A stretch of DNA of 64,000 bases from Glebionis coronaria (GCA_025667525.1 CM046878.1:394758974-394822973); one strand, 5' to 3'; counted from the first letter of the stretch, positions 10,498-21,206 are shown. Made by a program: numbers and translations. Notes: generated by a model not told the origin, from the sequence alone.

Positions 10498-13400
10498 TTA
10501 CCAAGAGTATTCTTTCGCTTCATCTGCTAGTTCCTTTAGAGTCTCAGGCGAGAAGGTTCTCATTCCTAGCTTGTCGGCCAAAAATTCAATTCGAGCGCGA
10601 TCTAAAGCCTTCGTGAAAATATCCGCCAATTGATACTCAGATCGGACAAAGTAAAGCTCGATTACTCCATTTTCCACTTGCTCCTTGATGAAGTGGTAGC
10701 GAATGTCAATATGCTTCGACCGGGAGAATTGAACATTGTTGCAGCATAAGGCAATTGCACTCTTGTTGTCGCAGTACATCGGAATTTTGTTGAAACCTAG
10801 ACCATAGTCGGTTAATTGCAATCTCATCCAAAGAATTTGAGCACAGCAACCGGACATAGCTATGTATTCTGCTTCCGTACTTGAAATTGCAGCGCTTTTC
10901 TGCCTTTTCGATGCCCAACTGATTAATCGATCTCCTAGTAGTTGCAAAGTTCCACTCGTGCTACGCCTTGTATCTTGACAACCCGCGTGATCCGCATCTG
11001 CATATGCCATTAGTGCAATAGAAGAGTCCTTCGAATACCAAAGTCCCCGATTAATGGTTCCTTTAAGATATCGAAAGATCCTTTTAACAGTAGCTAAGTG
11101 TAACTCAGTAGGCCTAGTTTGATACCTGGCACACATACAAATGGCAAACTGAAGATCAGGTCGACTGGCTGTGATATACAGAAGAGTACCGATCATTCCA
11201 CGATAAAGTGTTGGATCAACGGCAACTCCATGTGGATCTGCATCAAGCTTAGTTCGTTCCACCATTGGAGTGTCCACGGGGTCGCAAGATTCCATCTTAT
11301 ACTTCTTAAGCGATTCAAGGGCATACTTGGATTGATTGATAAAGATGCCTCTGGGACTCTGAGATATCTGAAGACCTAAGAAGAATGATACCTTGCCCAT
11401 CATTGACATCTTAAACTTGGAAGACATGAGTGTCCCAAACTCATCCGATAAGGTTTGGGTCGAGGCTGCAAATATAATATCATCAACATATATTTGTACC
11501 ATAATCATATCTTTACCTCGTTTCTGAATGAACAGCGTGGGATCCACCTTGCCTTTAACGAAGCCTTGCGTAATGAGGAATTGTGACAAAAGATCATACC
11601 ATGCGCGAGGAGCTTGCTTCAACCCATAGAGAGCCTTCTTAAGCTTGTACACATGATTAGGATAATTAGGATTCACAAAACCATCCGGTTGTTGAACATA
11701 GACCTCTTCCTTGAGTTCACCATTAAGAAATGCCGTCTTCACATCCATCTGATAGACGACCATATTCATATGGGCTGCATAAGCGAGGAATAGTCTAATA
11801 GCTTCCAAACGGGCAACAGGTGCAAAGGATTCCATAAAGTCGATGCCCAATAATTGCTTGTATCCACGAGCTACTAGTCGAGCTTTGTTCTTCAATATTC
11901 CGCCTAACTCATCGAGTTTCACCTTGTAAACCCATTTCAAAGTGAGTAACTGCACTTGATCCGGGCATGGGACAAGTTCCCAAACGTCAAGACGTATGAA
12001 TTCGTTAAGTTCTTCTTGCATAGCTTCTATCCAACAGGATTGAGTAAAAGCTTGTTGCCATGTCTTAGGTTCAACTTCAGTGAGAAAAGCATCAAAGTGA
12101 CAAAACAGTGCACTTTCTTGTAACTGACTTCGTGTGGATACTGGACGATTAGGGTCACCAATAATAGAATCTATGGGATGATCCTTTGTCCACTTGCTGT
12201 CATGTTCACGAATCCGTGGATTGGAGTAAACTGTAGAAGGAGCTTCCTCTGAGGTGGACGACCCGACTTGATTAGGGTCGGGAATAGATACACCAAAGAA
12301 TGGAAGTTCACGCATTTGAGCGAATTCCAAATCGTGATCATCATCATCCTCTTCATCATCAATAGGCATGACATGGGTAGTTGAAACATGTGTTGTTTGA
12401 GAATTACTTGTTGAAGGTATATCTTGACCAATTGTTGGTGCAGATGTATCTGATTGTGCAACAGTTGCTGGAGCGACAACTTCGGTTACCGGAGCTATTA
12501 CTTCAGGTTCTGGAGCAACAATACTTGGAGGAGTAAAGAATTCATCAAAGAACGGTTGAAACAACGTATCCCATTCCTTCCTAGTAGGTGGTGTAAATGA
12601 TGATGAAGTAGGGTTGTTTGGGACAAGACCAGAACTAATATTACTGGGTCCCATTTCATGAAGTGCGGGTTCAGAGCTGCTTTGCTCAGAAGCCATTGCT
12701 GTCAGCTCATCAAAATCAACATTCATAGTTTCGAGGATCTTGCGAGAGTTACGGTTGTAGATTCGGTATGCCTTCTTTGAGGGTGCGTAACCAATGAAAA
12801 TACCAATATCAGCCTTTGGTTGAAGTTTTCCCAAATTGTCACCATCATTATTTGGATAGCAAAGAGAACCAAATACATGAAGATATGATAAATCTGGTAC
12901 TTTTCCATGGAGAAGCTCATAAGGTGTTTTACCATGGCGTTTACGAATTAGTGACCGGTTTTGGGTGTACACTGCTGTAGATACTGCTTCTGCCCATAAA
13001 AACAATGGAGCCTTTGCGTAAATTAACATCGTTCGAGCAGCTTCCATAAGTGTGCGATTTCGCCTTTCAACGACACCGTTTTGTTGTGGAGTGCGTGCAA
13101 CGGATGTTTCATGAGAAATGCCAACTTCTTCATAATAATCACGCAAAATTTGATTCACAAATTCGGTTCCATTATCTGTACGAATGCGTCGGACAGTAGT
13201 GTTGAGACGCACTTGAATCATCTTGAGAAATCCGATGATGAATTTAGGTGCCTCATTCTTTGCTTTAAGAAATTTCACCCATGTAAACCGAGAGTAATCA
13301 TCGACAATGACGAGGATGTACTTTTTGCCACTAAGACTTTCAACACGCATTGGCCCACAAAGATCCATATGCAAAAGATAAAGTTTCTCCTGGTTGGTGT

Positions 13401-13974
13401 CTTCCGTCTTGGGTTTGTAAGATTTCTTAGTGCTTTTCCCCATTGTACACGCGGAACACAAATGATCCTTGTGAAATGAAAGTTTAGGAAGACCACGAAC
13501 AAGTTTGTTTTTCGCCAAATGATTAATAGCGTCAAAGTTAAGATGAGATAACCGTCGATGCCATAACCATGACTTAGTCTTCGATGCTTTGGAGAGAAGA
13601 CATACGGGAGAAGCGGCCATCATGTCTTGTAGAGACAAAGTATACAAATTATTCCCTCGAGTACCTTTCAATAAATCAACCCCTTCCAAATTACGAATGA
13701 AGCAGGTATGCTCTCGAAAAGCAACTTCTAGGTTTGCATCACAAAATTGTCCCACAGAAAATAAGTTGTGACCAAGACCTTCCACGTAATACACTCTTGA
13801 AATTATAACATTCCCAATATGATATTCACCATAACCCATTATCTTTGCAATATGATCATTACCAAATCGAACCGTACCAAGAAACTTGCTGACAAAATTT
13901 CTGAACTGAGAGCGATCTCCGGTCATATGCTTGGAGCAACCAGAGTCCAAATACCAGAGAACAATTTGGACCAC
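10498..13974 (-). CDS. pol: Ty1/copia Pol polyprotein: protease, integrase, RT, RNase H
   Basis: An uninterrupted 1158-residue frame. The protease site is [11 protein letters not shown] near residue 9. The GAG-pre-integrase zinc domain ([11 protein letters not shown], then CSACTMGK) lies near 135-180. The integrase core has its three acidic residues at HMDLCGPM (about 202), RTDNGTEF (about 264) and [12 protein letters not shown] (about 299). A Ser/Pro/acid-rich linker spans about 430-620. Reverse transcriptase has [11 protein letters not shown] (about 740) and YVDD (about 830). RNase H has ADADHAG (about 989), STEAEYIA (about 1029) and the KHIDIRYHF end. All catalytic residues I can check are present. 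The stated start is the first ATG in frame and lies just upstream of the protease; the real product is probably reached from the gag frame. It would copy and integrate the element in virus-like particles. Confidence 0.96.
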   Translation of the reverse strand: MVQIVLWYLDSGCSKHMTGDRSQFRNFVSKFLGTVRFGNDHIAKIMGYGEYHIGNVIISRVYYVEGLGHNLFSVGQFCDANLEVAFREHTCFIRNLEGVDLLKGTRGNNLYTLSLQDMMAASPVCLLSKASKTKSWLWHRRLSHLNFDAINHLAKNKLVRGLPKLSFHKDHLCSACTMGKSTKKSYKPKTEDTNQEKLYLLHMDLCGPMRVESLSGKKYILVIVDDYSRFTWVKFLKAKNEAPKFIIGFLKMIQVRLNTTVRRIRTDNGTEFVNQILRDYYEEVGISHETSVARTPQQNGVVERRNRTLMEAARTMLIYAKAPLFLWAEAVSTAVYTQNRSLIRKRHGKTPYELLHGKVPDLSYLHVFGSLCYPNNDGDNLGKLQPKADIGIFIGYAPSKKAYRIYNRNSRKILETMNVDFDELTAMASEQSSSEPALHEMGPSNISSGLVPNNPTSSSFTPPTRKEWDTLFQPFFDEFFTPPSIVAPEPEVIAPVTEVVAPATVAQSDTSAPTIGQDIPSTSNSQTTHVSTTHVMPIDDEEDDDDHDLEFAQMRELPFFGVSIPDPNQVGSSTSEEAPSTVYSNPRIREHDSKWTKDHPIDSIIGDPNRPVSTRSQLQESALFCHFDAFLTEVEPKTWQQAFTQSCWIEAMQEELNEFIRLDVWELVPCPDQVQLLTLKWVYKVKLDELGGILKNKARLVARGYKQLLGIDFMESFAPVARLEAIRLFLAYAAHMNMVVYQMDVKTAFLNGELKEEVYVQQPDGFVNPNYPNHVYKLKKALYGLKQAPRAWYDLLSQFLITQGFVKGKVDPTLFIQKRGKDMIMVQIYVDDIIFAASTQTLSDEFGTLMSSKFKMSMMGKVSFFLGLQISQSPRGIFINQSKYALESLKKYKMESCDPVDTPMVERTKLDADPHGVAVDPTLYRGMIGTLLYITASRPDLQFAICMCARYQTRPTELHLATVKRIFRYLKGTINRGLWYSKDSSIALMAYADADHAGCQDTRRSTSGTLQLLGDRLISWASKRQKSAAISSTEAEYIAMSGCCAQILWMRLQLTDYGLGFNKIPMYCDNKSAIALCCNNVQFSRSKHIDIRYHFIKEQVENGVIELYFVRSEYQLADIFTKALDRARIEFLADKLGMRTFSPETLKELADEAKEYSW

Positions 13975-14435
13975 CTGTTTTCAATAACAACAGTAGACAA
14001 TGCATTGGAAACTATTGGTTCCGGAGTGTTAGCAGATACAGATATAGAATTATCAGAATTGCTAACATTTTTGAGATCCTTAGATTTCCTGCATTTTCTA
14101 ATGTGAGTTTTAGCACTAACAGGTTTTACTGTTCCAATTTTCTGAGGTTTTGGAGTATTAGCGGGCACTACAGTGGGAGTAGACCTATTTAAAGGGCACT
14201 TTGTTCCAACAGTAGTGTTGGTGTTCCTAGTTAAAGGACACGCTTGTGTTTTGGTAGCCTTGGTACTCCTAGTTAAAGGGCACGCTTTCTTCGCTTTAGT
14301 GGGAGTGATCCTAGTCAAAGGGCACGTATTTCCTACTATAGTGAAAGTTCTACCAGTGGGGCGCCACATCCAGCCAACTTGGGTTAACACTTTCCCAGTC
14401 GGTTTCCATTCTAATCCATTTTTCCGGGCATGCAT
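13923..14435 (-). CDS. Gag-protease linker frame with CPLTR repeats
   Basis: 170 residues in the same frame as gag, beginning at the codon directly after the gag amber stop (TAG at 14438-14436). It contains four spaced copies of a CPLTR or CPLNR motif separated by Thr/Lys-rich spacers, and a WKPTGK/WRPTGR pair upstream of them. It overlaps the start of pol by 52 bases in another frame. Homologous copia elements have a comparable basic linker before the protease, so this is most likely a piece of one polyprotein rather than a separate gene. Function unknown. Confidence 0.7.
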   Translation of the reverse strand: MHARKNGLEWKPTGKVLTQVGWMWRPTGRTFTIVGNTCPLTRITPTKAKKACPLTRSTKATKTQACPLTRNTNTTVGTKCPLNRSTPTVVPANTPKPQKIGTVKPVSAKTHIRKCRKSKDLKNVSNSDNSISVSANTPEPIVSNALSTVVIENRWSKLFSGIWTLVAPSI

Positions 14436-17400
14436 CTAATTCACATGGTTAATAAGGTAAGAATCATGACGACTAGAAAACATACATTCATTGCAATTCC
14501 AACATTTTAAATTAGAATTCACAGTAGGCTTAGAATGCTGCACAACCGCAGAGCCTTTAGGTTTAGCTACATGATTCTTTTTATTCAAAACAGAAATAAC
14601 ATTCCTAGGATGGGCTTCTACTTTCTTCTTCACTTGACTACTAGATGGGGGCAAGATCCTATCATTCTTCTTGTTTCTCTTAAGCTTAGATCTTTGAGCC
14701 TTAGTAGTGGTGCTTACTCCTGTAGAAGGCAACACGGGAATATTAGAAGCTGGTTTTGATTCCGCCTTATCTTTAGTGACCAAAGTTTGAGATTGTTTAG
14801 TCCTAGGGCCCTTGTTAAGTGGTGTGACGGCTATAAGGTTCCTTTTGATTGCACTAGAGGACGATGCTGAGATTGTGGCTGCGTTATCCACAACATTCTT
14901 ACCTTTTAGAGTTCGAAGTGTTTCCTTTAACTCAGCCATGACCAGATTCTTATCACAAATTTGTTCCCTCAAATCAGATATTTCCACCGACTTTCGATTC
15001 AATTGTACAATCAATGATTGATTCTGTGCAGTGGTATCAACACATGCGGGCTTTACTGAATCGAAGAGTCGTGTATTTTTCTGTTTTAAGTTATCAACTT
15101 TGGACAAAATCTTGGAAACTCGATTATCTAGATCAAGTTTAAAATTCTCAGCGGCCTCAAGTACGTTCACACAGTTAAGCTCCTTAGATTTCTCTATGTC
15201 TATCGGCAAAGAGTTAGCAACTTTGTCACTTGGCTGACGCTGTTTTGATTGTAAATTCAATCGAAAATTCTTTTCAAAGTTTGCATCATCGATATTAACA
15301 CCTTCGAATGACGTTTCAAAGATTTCTTGAATAAATTGTTGCTTGCATTCAAGCGAAATACAATGCGTTTGAATCTCATCAAAACGTTTTGAAAGCGAAG
15401 AATATGAATCTTGAAGCTTTAAAAATTCAGCGTCAGATTCGTGACAAGTACTATCTACCACATTATCCACAGATTCAACATTATGCACAATAGAATCATT
15501 ATCAACACTTGTATTCACACAGACAGAAACTATATCATGAGACATCACTTGATTCAGAAGCAGATCATTATGGCGTGAAACCCGTTCTATTTCAAGTAAA
15601 CTGTTTTCATAAGCATCTTCCATTTCATTGAAAACACGTCTAACTTCTTCTATTTCCAAAAACAAATCTTGATCAATATTACGAAGACAAGCTTTAACAT
15701 TCTTTACAAACGGAACAATTTCATCTCGAAACGCAGCTCTAGTGTGCTCAAAGTTCCATTCACCTTCCGTTATGGCCGTGGCCGTCGTACGTTCCAAAAT
15801 GACCTTGTCAAAATCGGCTAAGTGTTGGTGAACCGTATTTAAGTTAACGGACGCCTTACTTACCGGTGGAATTAACTTCGTTAAATCCTTTTTGACGAGT
15901 GTAGGAGACGTACTAGGAAGGTTTTCATTTGACAAACTTTGGGGCACAAGAACTGTTAATTCTGCTAATTCCTTTTGTAAGCGAATGCGTGTCTTTTTCG
16001 AAAATTGATCTTTGTTATGTTGATCATAATCAATTGTATGGAATTTTGAAAGCATTTTAGAATGAGTTTCATCCCCAAGTGATTGTGTCTCCTCAGTACT
16101 ACGAACAAAAGGTGCTTCTTTCGATTTTCCAATTATGGTCATATCATAAAGACCGGGAATATATTCCTGAGCTTGTTTTGCATAACCAGGATTAGGTGGT
16201 AAATCTTGAAGACGCTTAAGTTCGAATTCTTTAAATGATTTAGTTAAAAGATGAACCTTTTCTGTGGAAGCGTATTGTTTTAAAAGCTGTTGTTCTTTGA
16301 ATTTAAGAAGTTTGGTAGCATTAATTTCCGATTCAACCTTTTTAGACTCGAGAGTTTCGAAATCCATTTTAAGTTTCTGAAAATCATTGACAATTGACTC
16401 CTTTTCTTTTAATTCATTAGAAAGATTAGCTTTTAATGATTCTATTTCTTTCAAGTGTTCAATCTTTTCAAAACGAAATTGGTCAAATTCAGAACATGTT
16501 ATTTTCTCTTCTTGAGGGACCATTTCAAAAGTTTTGACCTTTTCTTTATGCAACGCAAGCTCAGCAGTTAGGGTGGAATTCGTATCTACGGATTGTCTGA
16601 GGGCCATATGCATTTGATCAATAATATGTTTAGGCACCATGACCAAATCATGTTGAGCATAAGATTCCATACTCGTCGTAGCATTTGGTTGAGGTTCACT
16701 TAAATGTGTTGGATTGGGTACCACATCATTTGAGTTACTAGTCCCCGAATGCTGTTCGAGGTTGTCATTTTCATGCCCAACTTGATGTTGGTTATCATTA
16801 ATATTATTAGATGTGGTTGGTACCTCACTGATGACATCAGAACCGTAGTGAGAGAGATTAGCAACGAGAGCAGCTTGGGCAGAGTGAATGTCATCACAAT
16901 CCGAATCGTATGCATCAAGATCGTCCGCTTGATAAGCTGCATTAGAAGTGGAAACGACTGCAATGCCTTCAGTATCTGCTGCCCCTGGGTCTGCAAGAAA
17001 TGCTAACTCCTCTGAATCCAAAATCGTCCCCTTAGACTGAGCATCAACCAAATACATCTTCTCACGAAACCATGCATCATCCCTCCTCCTTTTCGGCTGA
17101 GTGCATTCCCTAGCCATATGACCTTGTCCTCGGCAATTGTAGCAAGTCACAACCTTTTTAGGACCACTAGGACTTCCATTTCCATTAGCTTGAGAATTCA
17201 CAGCTTGATTGTTCCCAGTCCTTGTAGGAGGTCCATATGAATTTTGCCTTCCCTGAATAGGTTGCACCATCACTTGACCATCTTGAACAGTGGCTTGTTG
17301 GCGAGGATTTGAGGAGGTGCGGAGCTGATTGTTTGTTGGTGGAAATCCTCTAGTTGCAACAAGTTTTGACAAGTAGGCTGTGAGATGGTTTAGTACATCA

Positions 17401-18437
17401 GCTGGCGTATCATTTGGTGTAAAGACCGGTGCTTCGATTGGTGGAAGTTCATTAGAGTAGAAAGCTTGTGCTGATTGTGCTTCAATTGGAAAATATCCTT
17501 GCTGAGGAGTATAGCCCAATGGAGAAGTGTTGGCTTGTGATGGTAATGTCTGATATGGTGATTGCTGTGGAAAAGATTGTTGATGAACACCTTGTTGAAA
17601 TGCTTGCTGTGGCATCACTAGTGGTGGATAAGATGGTTGTTGTGGTTGCTGATAGTTGTGTGGTGGTGTCTGCTGCAAGTATGATGGTTGCTGATAAGTA
17701 TAAGCCATGTTTTGTTGAGAAGCATACATTGCAAGTGGATCATGAACTTGAGGTGTAGACAACCGAGCCTCGATCACATGGCATTCGTGTTGTTGAAGAA
17801 AAGCTTGAAGTTGATCCACATTGGTGTTATGCAAGTCCTTAGCCAATTTAACATCCGTCACGTATTTTTTCCATTCAGAAGGAAGAGTGTTCAAATACTT
17901 GGTGTTCAATTGAAAGGTAGGAATTGTCATGCCATAGATATTGAGCTCATTCAACAATAGGGTAAATCTCAGATAGTAATCGTTGAGAGTCTCCCCTGGC
18001 ACATAGGCAAACTTATCAAAAGTATCATAAAGCTTACACTCTCGTTCTTGTTTAGTTAACGAGGTGCCTTGCATGAGAACACGAATTCTATCCCATAACT
18101 CTTTGGCAACTTTATGTTTGCTGACGAGTTTGTAGACATCTGGAGGAAGAGCTTGGAGAATGATGTTTGTAGCATACTTATCACATTTATCTTGAATCTT
18201 CATATCTCCAGTCAACTCACCCGTTGTGCGAGGACGAGTAGTCGTACCTTCCGTCACTGTACCATAATCTAATGGTCCATTGAGCACCGATGCCCAAATT
18301 AGATGTCCATTCTCCTTGTTCAACATATAAAGTTCCATTCGGGAAGCCCATTCCTCATACATAGTCTTCACCAACATTGGTGGACGATTATCCGTACCCG
18401 AGAGGATGGACTTATCCGTAAGAGATGTGTACTCCAT
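14436..18437 (-). CDS. gag: Extended Gag of C1 (UBN2-type Gag plus coiled coil)
   Basis: 1333 residues, far longer than a typical copia Gag of 300-500. Residues 1-230 are the alpha-helical retrotransposon Gag fold (WASRMELYML near 30; LWDRIRVLMQG near 115; YYLRFTLLLNEL near 155). Residues 240-400 are rich in Gln and Pro. A CCHC zinc knuckle CYNCRGQGHMAREC lies at about 432-445. Residues 500-1230 are Glu/Lys/Leu/Ser-rich with long heptad-like stretches, probably coiled coil. A second Cys pair (CWNCNEC) is near the end. The frame closes at TAG 14438-14436, directly followed by ATG and the linker frame. The ATG at 18437 has the conserved copia start environment and follows an 840-base leader. 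It should form the particle shell and bind genomic RNA; the long extension has no assigned role. Confidence 0.93.
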   Translation of the reverse strand: MEYTSLTDKSILSGTDNRPPMLVKTMYEEWASRMELYMLNKENGHLIWASVLNGPLDYGTVTEGTTTRPRTTGELTGDMKIQDKCDKYATNIILQALPPDVYKLVSKHKVAKELWDRIRVLMQGTSLTKQERECKLYDTFDKFAYVPGETLNDYYLRFTLLLNELNIYGMTIPTFQLNTKYLNTLPSEWKKYVTDVKLAKDLHNTNVDQLQAFLQQHECHVIEARLSTPQVHDPLAMYASQQNMAYTYQQPSYLQQTPPHNYQQPQQPSYPPLVMPQQAFQQGVHQQSFPQQSPYQTLPSQANTSPLGYTPQQGYFPIEAQSAQAFYSNELPPIEAPVFTPNDTPADVLNHLTAYLSKLVATRGFPPTNNQLRTSSNPRQQATVQDGQVMVQPIQGRQNSYGPPTRTGNNQAVNSQANGNGSPSGPKKVVTCYNCRGQGHMARECTQPKRRRDDAWFREKMYLVDAQSKGTILDSEELAFLADPGAADTEGIAVVSTSNAAYQADDLDAYDSDCDDIHSAQAALVANLSHYGSDVISEVPTTSNNINDNQHQVGHENDNLEQHSGTSNSNDVVPNPTHLSEPQPNATTSMESYAQHDLVMVPKHIIDQMHMALRQSVDTNSTLTAELALHKEKVKTFEMVPQEEKITCSEFDQFRFEKIEHLKEIESLKANLSNELKEKESIVNDFQKLKMDFETLESKKVESEINATKLLKFKEQQLLKQYASTEKVHLLTKSFKEFELKRLQDLPPNPGYAKQAQEYIPGLYDMTIIGKSKEAPFVRSTEETQSLGDETHSKMLSKFHTIDYDQHNKDQFSKKTRIRLQKELAELTVLVPQSLSNENLPSTSPTLVKKDLTKLIPPVSKASVNLNTVHQHLADFDKVILERTTATAITEGEWNFEHTRAAFRDEIVPFVKNVKACLRNIDQDLFLEIEEVRRVFNEMEDAYENSLLEIERVSRHNDLLLNQVMSHDIVSVCVNTSVDNDSIVHNVESVDNVVDSTCHESDAEFLKLQDSYSSLSKRFDEIQTHCISLECKQQFIQEIFETSFEGVNIDDANFEKNFRLNLQSKQRQPSDKVANSLPIDIEKSKELNCVNVLEAAENFKLDLDNRVSKILSKVDNLKQKNTRLFDSVKPACVDTTAQNQSLIVQLNRKSVEISDLREQICDKNLVMAELKETLRTLKGKNVVDNAATISASSSSAIKRNLIAVTPLNKGPRTKQSQTLVTKDKAESKPASNIPVLPSTGVSTTTKAQRSKLKRNKKNDRILPPSSSQVKKKVEAHPRNVISVLNKKNHVAKPKGSAVVQHSKPTVNSNLKCWNCNECMFSSRHDSYLINHVN

Positions 18438-18639
18438 TTCAATAAGTTAAGATTTACAAACATTGATCGATCAATGAAAGAAAGTAAATGTGTTTGTTGT
18501 TGTGAGTTGAGGTCGAGAAACAATGTTAAAATCCCCTAAAATATGTTCTCAATAAACCAAAAATTCCAAGTCAAAATTACACACGATCAATGAAAGAAAG
18601 TAAATGTGTTTGTTGTTGTGAGTTTAAGGAATAATTTTG

Positions 18640-18990
18640 TTATCGGAATGTTGATCGGAATAGTGATCGGAATACAGTCGGAATCTCCCTAATCGGAATA
18701 CCTCGATCGGAATGTACCTAATCTGAATACCAATCGGAATGAGTGATCGGAATACCCAATCTGAATGCCAATCGGAATGTATCAAATCTGAATACCAACC
18801 AATCGGAATGCCGATCTGAATGCCAATCGGAATGCCCAATCTGAATACCAACCAATCGGAATGTCGATCTGAATGCCAATCGGAATGCCCAATCTGAATA
18901 TCAACCAATCGGAATGCCGATCTGAATGCCAATCGGAATGCCCAATCTGAATACCAACCAATCGGAATGCCGATCTGAATAAGTAAACCC
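18640..18990 (-). repeat. Minisatellite in C1 5' leader, CGGAAT/CTGAAT words
   Basis: The leader between gag and primer-binding site carries a higher-order tandem repeat. The 53-bp unit starts at 18791, 18844, 18897 and 18950 with few changes; further left the same 8-base words (ATCGGAAT, ATCTGAAT) continue in irregular order. Each unit alternates CGGAAT and CTGAAT. Translating it gives repetitive ORFs in several minus-strand frames, which I do not regard as genes. Confidence 0.92.
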
Positions 18991-19260
18991 TTTTCTGATT
19001 TGACCAGATCGGAATATTTTCCACTTTTCTCGGACAAAACTCAACCAATTCGTGATTTTAAGCCAAAAAATGATCAAAACACCCAAAAATTTTGTGTTTT
19101 TAGCCAAAGTAACTATACCAAATCCCTACCACAACTATGTAGAAGATTTGTATCAAGAAAAAACCATGAAAAACACAAAAAAAATTTTTGGACGTGTGAA
19201 AATGGATCAAAAATGGCGTATGAATCAAGAACACAAACACATGAACAATACAATCATCCC

Positions 19261-19276
19261 ATGGCTCTTGATACCA
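19261..19276 (-). other. Primer-binding site of C1 (tRNA-Met type)
   Basis: Minus strand reads TGGTATCAAGAGCCAT two bases inside the 5' LTR. It is complementary to initiator Met tRNA with one extra A, the common form in plant copia elements. Confidence 0.9.
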
Positions 19277-19278
19277 TT

Positions 19279-19598
19279 TGTAGGATTGTAAATCTTGCTT
19301 ATGTATCTAGAGAGAGAAAGAGATAGAGAGATGGTGGATTTCACACAAAGCTAGAGAGAGAAAGTAATGTTTACTATGTGAAAAATAATGAAACCACACC
19401 CCTCTCCATCAAAAGAGAGGGTTTATATACCCAAGCCTTGTGATGGGCTTGGGCTTACATTGTTGGGCCGGCCTACACATGTTGTAGGCTAGGCTTGACT
19501 TTGTTTGTTTAATAAAGATATCTAGACTACGAGCTACTACTTAATATATTGTCGGAGTGACCGAATCTTCCTAAATACGTAAAAACGTATTTCCAACA
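19279..19598 (-). repeat. 5' LTR of C1
   Basis: Identical over 320 bp to the 3' LTR. Terminal TG...CA and the perfect ATGAT duplication at 19599-19603 fix its ends. Confidence 0.97.
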
Positions 19599-20417
19599 AT
19601 GATTTATTCGAATATGATTGTTTATGCTATGACTTAGTTAAGTTGAATGTATGATATTATTGAATAATTGTGAGAACAGTTAAATGTGTTAGTCTGCTGG
19701 AAATTAAACTGCCTTTAGCATCAATAGGATAGTTATGAGCTGCTAATGATTGTCATAGTTGTTATATGAAGTTGCTGCTGATTTTTCTATTCCTGCTAAG
19801 TGGTTTGGTTATGAGTTTTGGGTATCATGATTTGAAGTTCAGTGGTGTGTTATGTTGAGTAGGATTTGATGTGGTTGTTTTTCCTTCTACTTGGCTGCTG
19901 ATAAGTTTTAAGTATAGTGTGATAGGGCTGCTGTTACAATTTATCTTTTCTGAATATTAAACTGATCTTGTGTAATCTGGATTACCTGATTTGGTCTTTA
20001 GTAAATATTTTGTTTAGATGATTATATCTGTTATTGATTTAATCTGAGAATGAGGTTCTGATTTAAGTAGTGTAGTTCTAGGAGGGTTTATCTATTTTAT
20101 TATCTGGGAAGTTTGGTGGTTGCCTGTGTTAGTTTATTTTTCTTATATGTTGATTTGGTTGAAGTAACTTAAGATGATTTAGCTGTGTTTCATTCTTTTT
20201 CATCTGCTGAATATTGTAAGTGTATCGTTTTATTTAACCTGCCGCCATCCTTGTGGGTTTTGGTGTTCTTTTGGTTTGAAATATATGATGTTGATCTGAC
20301 CATGTTGATTTGTTATGTTCACTTACTGATTTTTGTTATTTTGGTAACTTAGTCTGCTGCTGTTTTAAGTAAGTATATAGTATAAAAAAATAATAAAAAT
20401 CAAAACTCTTGTTCATT

Positions 20418-20476
20418 ACAGGTCTCGAACTCGAGACCTGTGCTCCATTGTCCCTACGTGATAGCGAACTGCGCTA
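20418..20476 (-). other. tRNA-like Pol III promoter segment in A 5' LTR
   Basis: On the minus strand an A-box-like word TAGCGCAGTTCG (20465-20476) is followed, at tRNA-like spacing (46 bases start to start), by a perfect B box GTTCGAGAC (20422-20430). The B box lies in a 24-base inverted repeat (20418-20441, 10-bp arms, 4-base loop). A T7 run follows about 40 bases downstream on that strand. The D and anticodon arms do not fold convincingly, so it is a tRNA relic or SINE-type head, not a working tRNA gene. Confidence 0.6.
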
Positions 20477-21188
20477 TTGGATTCTTTTGTTTAAAGTCTG
20501 CTTAAGGGTTTAGTTAAACGTTTTTGAGTTGTTCTTGTCTTAGAAATCTAATAGACGTTTTTCCTTTTAAAAAAGTAAAGTTATCTTTTAAATTACATTT
20601 ATGAATAAGTCGTTTTAATTAATTAGGAAATATTTGTTTGCAAATAAAAAGTTTAAATCAAAAAATAAATAAAAGAAAAAAATGTTTTATTTTTAGAAAT
20701 TAAACTAGTTTTTAAGTAATTAGATTTTAATAAAATTGGTTTTTAAATAAATTAAATTTGATTAATTTTTAGAAGTAAAATAGTTTTGATTAGACATAAA
20801 AGTAAATTTAATTTTAATAGATAAGTTTTATTAGATTTTATTTAAATAGTTTAAATTTTATAATAGCGTTAATTTTTAAGTAATTGATTTAGATTAAAAT
20901 AATTTGGGGTTTACGATTCATGCACTTTAGGATAAAATTAAGTTTAAAATTGGTACATTTAATTTTTAGTTTAAAGACCGAAAACCAATTCGATTCAATT
21001 GTCCAAATCAATACAAAACGTCTCAAATTCATAAGATCTTCGTGTACAACGAACTTGGTTCACCCACGTGTTTAATAGAATCCGTCTTTGGTAATTTTAG
21101 ACTATTACTTTTTCCTAAAGGTAATTTTCTAATTTACCCTATAACGTATCTAATTATCACTATACTATCACGATTACATCAAAAATTT

Positions 21189-21206
21189 TGGCGCCGCTGC
21201 CGGGGA
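21189..21206 (+). other. Primer-binding site of A
   Basis: TGGCGCCGCTGCCGGGGA, seven bases after the LTR end. It differs by one base from the TGGCGCCGTTGCCGGGGA site used by Athila/Tat elements, thought to be primed by tRNA-Asp. Confidence 0.88.

Larger units (their letters stand above)
7329..19598 (-). mobile_element. Element C1: young Ty1/copia Sirevirus-like element
   Basis: A 12.27-kb element on the minus strand with two identical 320-bp LTRs, a perfect ATGAT target duplication, tRNA-Met primer-binding site (19261-19276), polypurine tract (7649-7662), a very long gag frame (18437-14436), a linker frame (14435-13923) and a complete pol frame (13974-10498). The order protease, integrase, RT, RNase H is that of Ty1/copia. 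Long non-coding 3' part, multiplied polypurine tracts and extended gag fit the Sirevirus lineage. Identical LTRs mean very recent insertion. One amber codon and one frame change between gag and protease are the only visible defects. Confidence 0.95.
5879..21181 (+). repeat. 5' LTR of A, split by C1
   Basis: The two pieces 5879-7328 and 19604-21181 (one target copy counted once) add up to 3028 bp and align from end to end with the 3' LTR at 35946-38975. The pieces contain the LTR promoter (6857-6864) and the tRNA-like segment (20418-20476). Divergence from the 3' LTR is about 4% in the first 300 bases and lower further on, by eye. Confidence 0.92.

Noticed and set aside
18624..19107. Three overlapping minus-strand ORFs of 68-137 codons with repeated WYSDWAFRLAFRS-like text
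   Set aside because: They are translations of the 53-bp minisatellite; a repeat unit length of 53 rotates through all frames, giving the same peptide in each.
20418..20476. Functional tRNA gene in the A LTR
   Set aside because: A and B boxes are present, but D stem, anticodon stem and acceptor stem do not pair, so I keep only a tRNA-like promoter segment.
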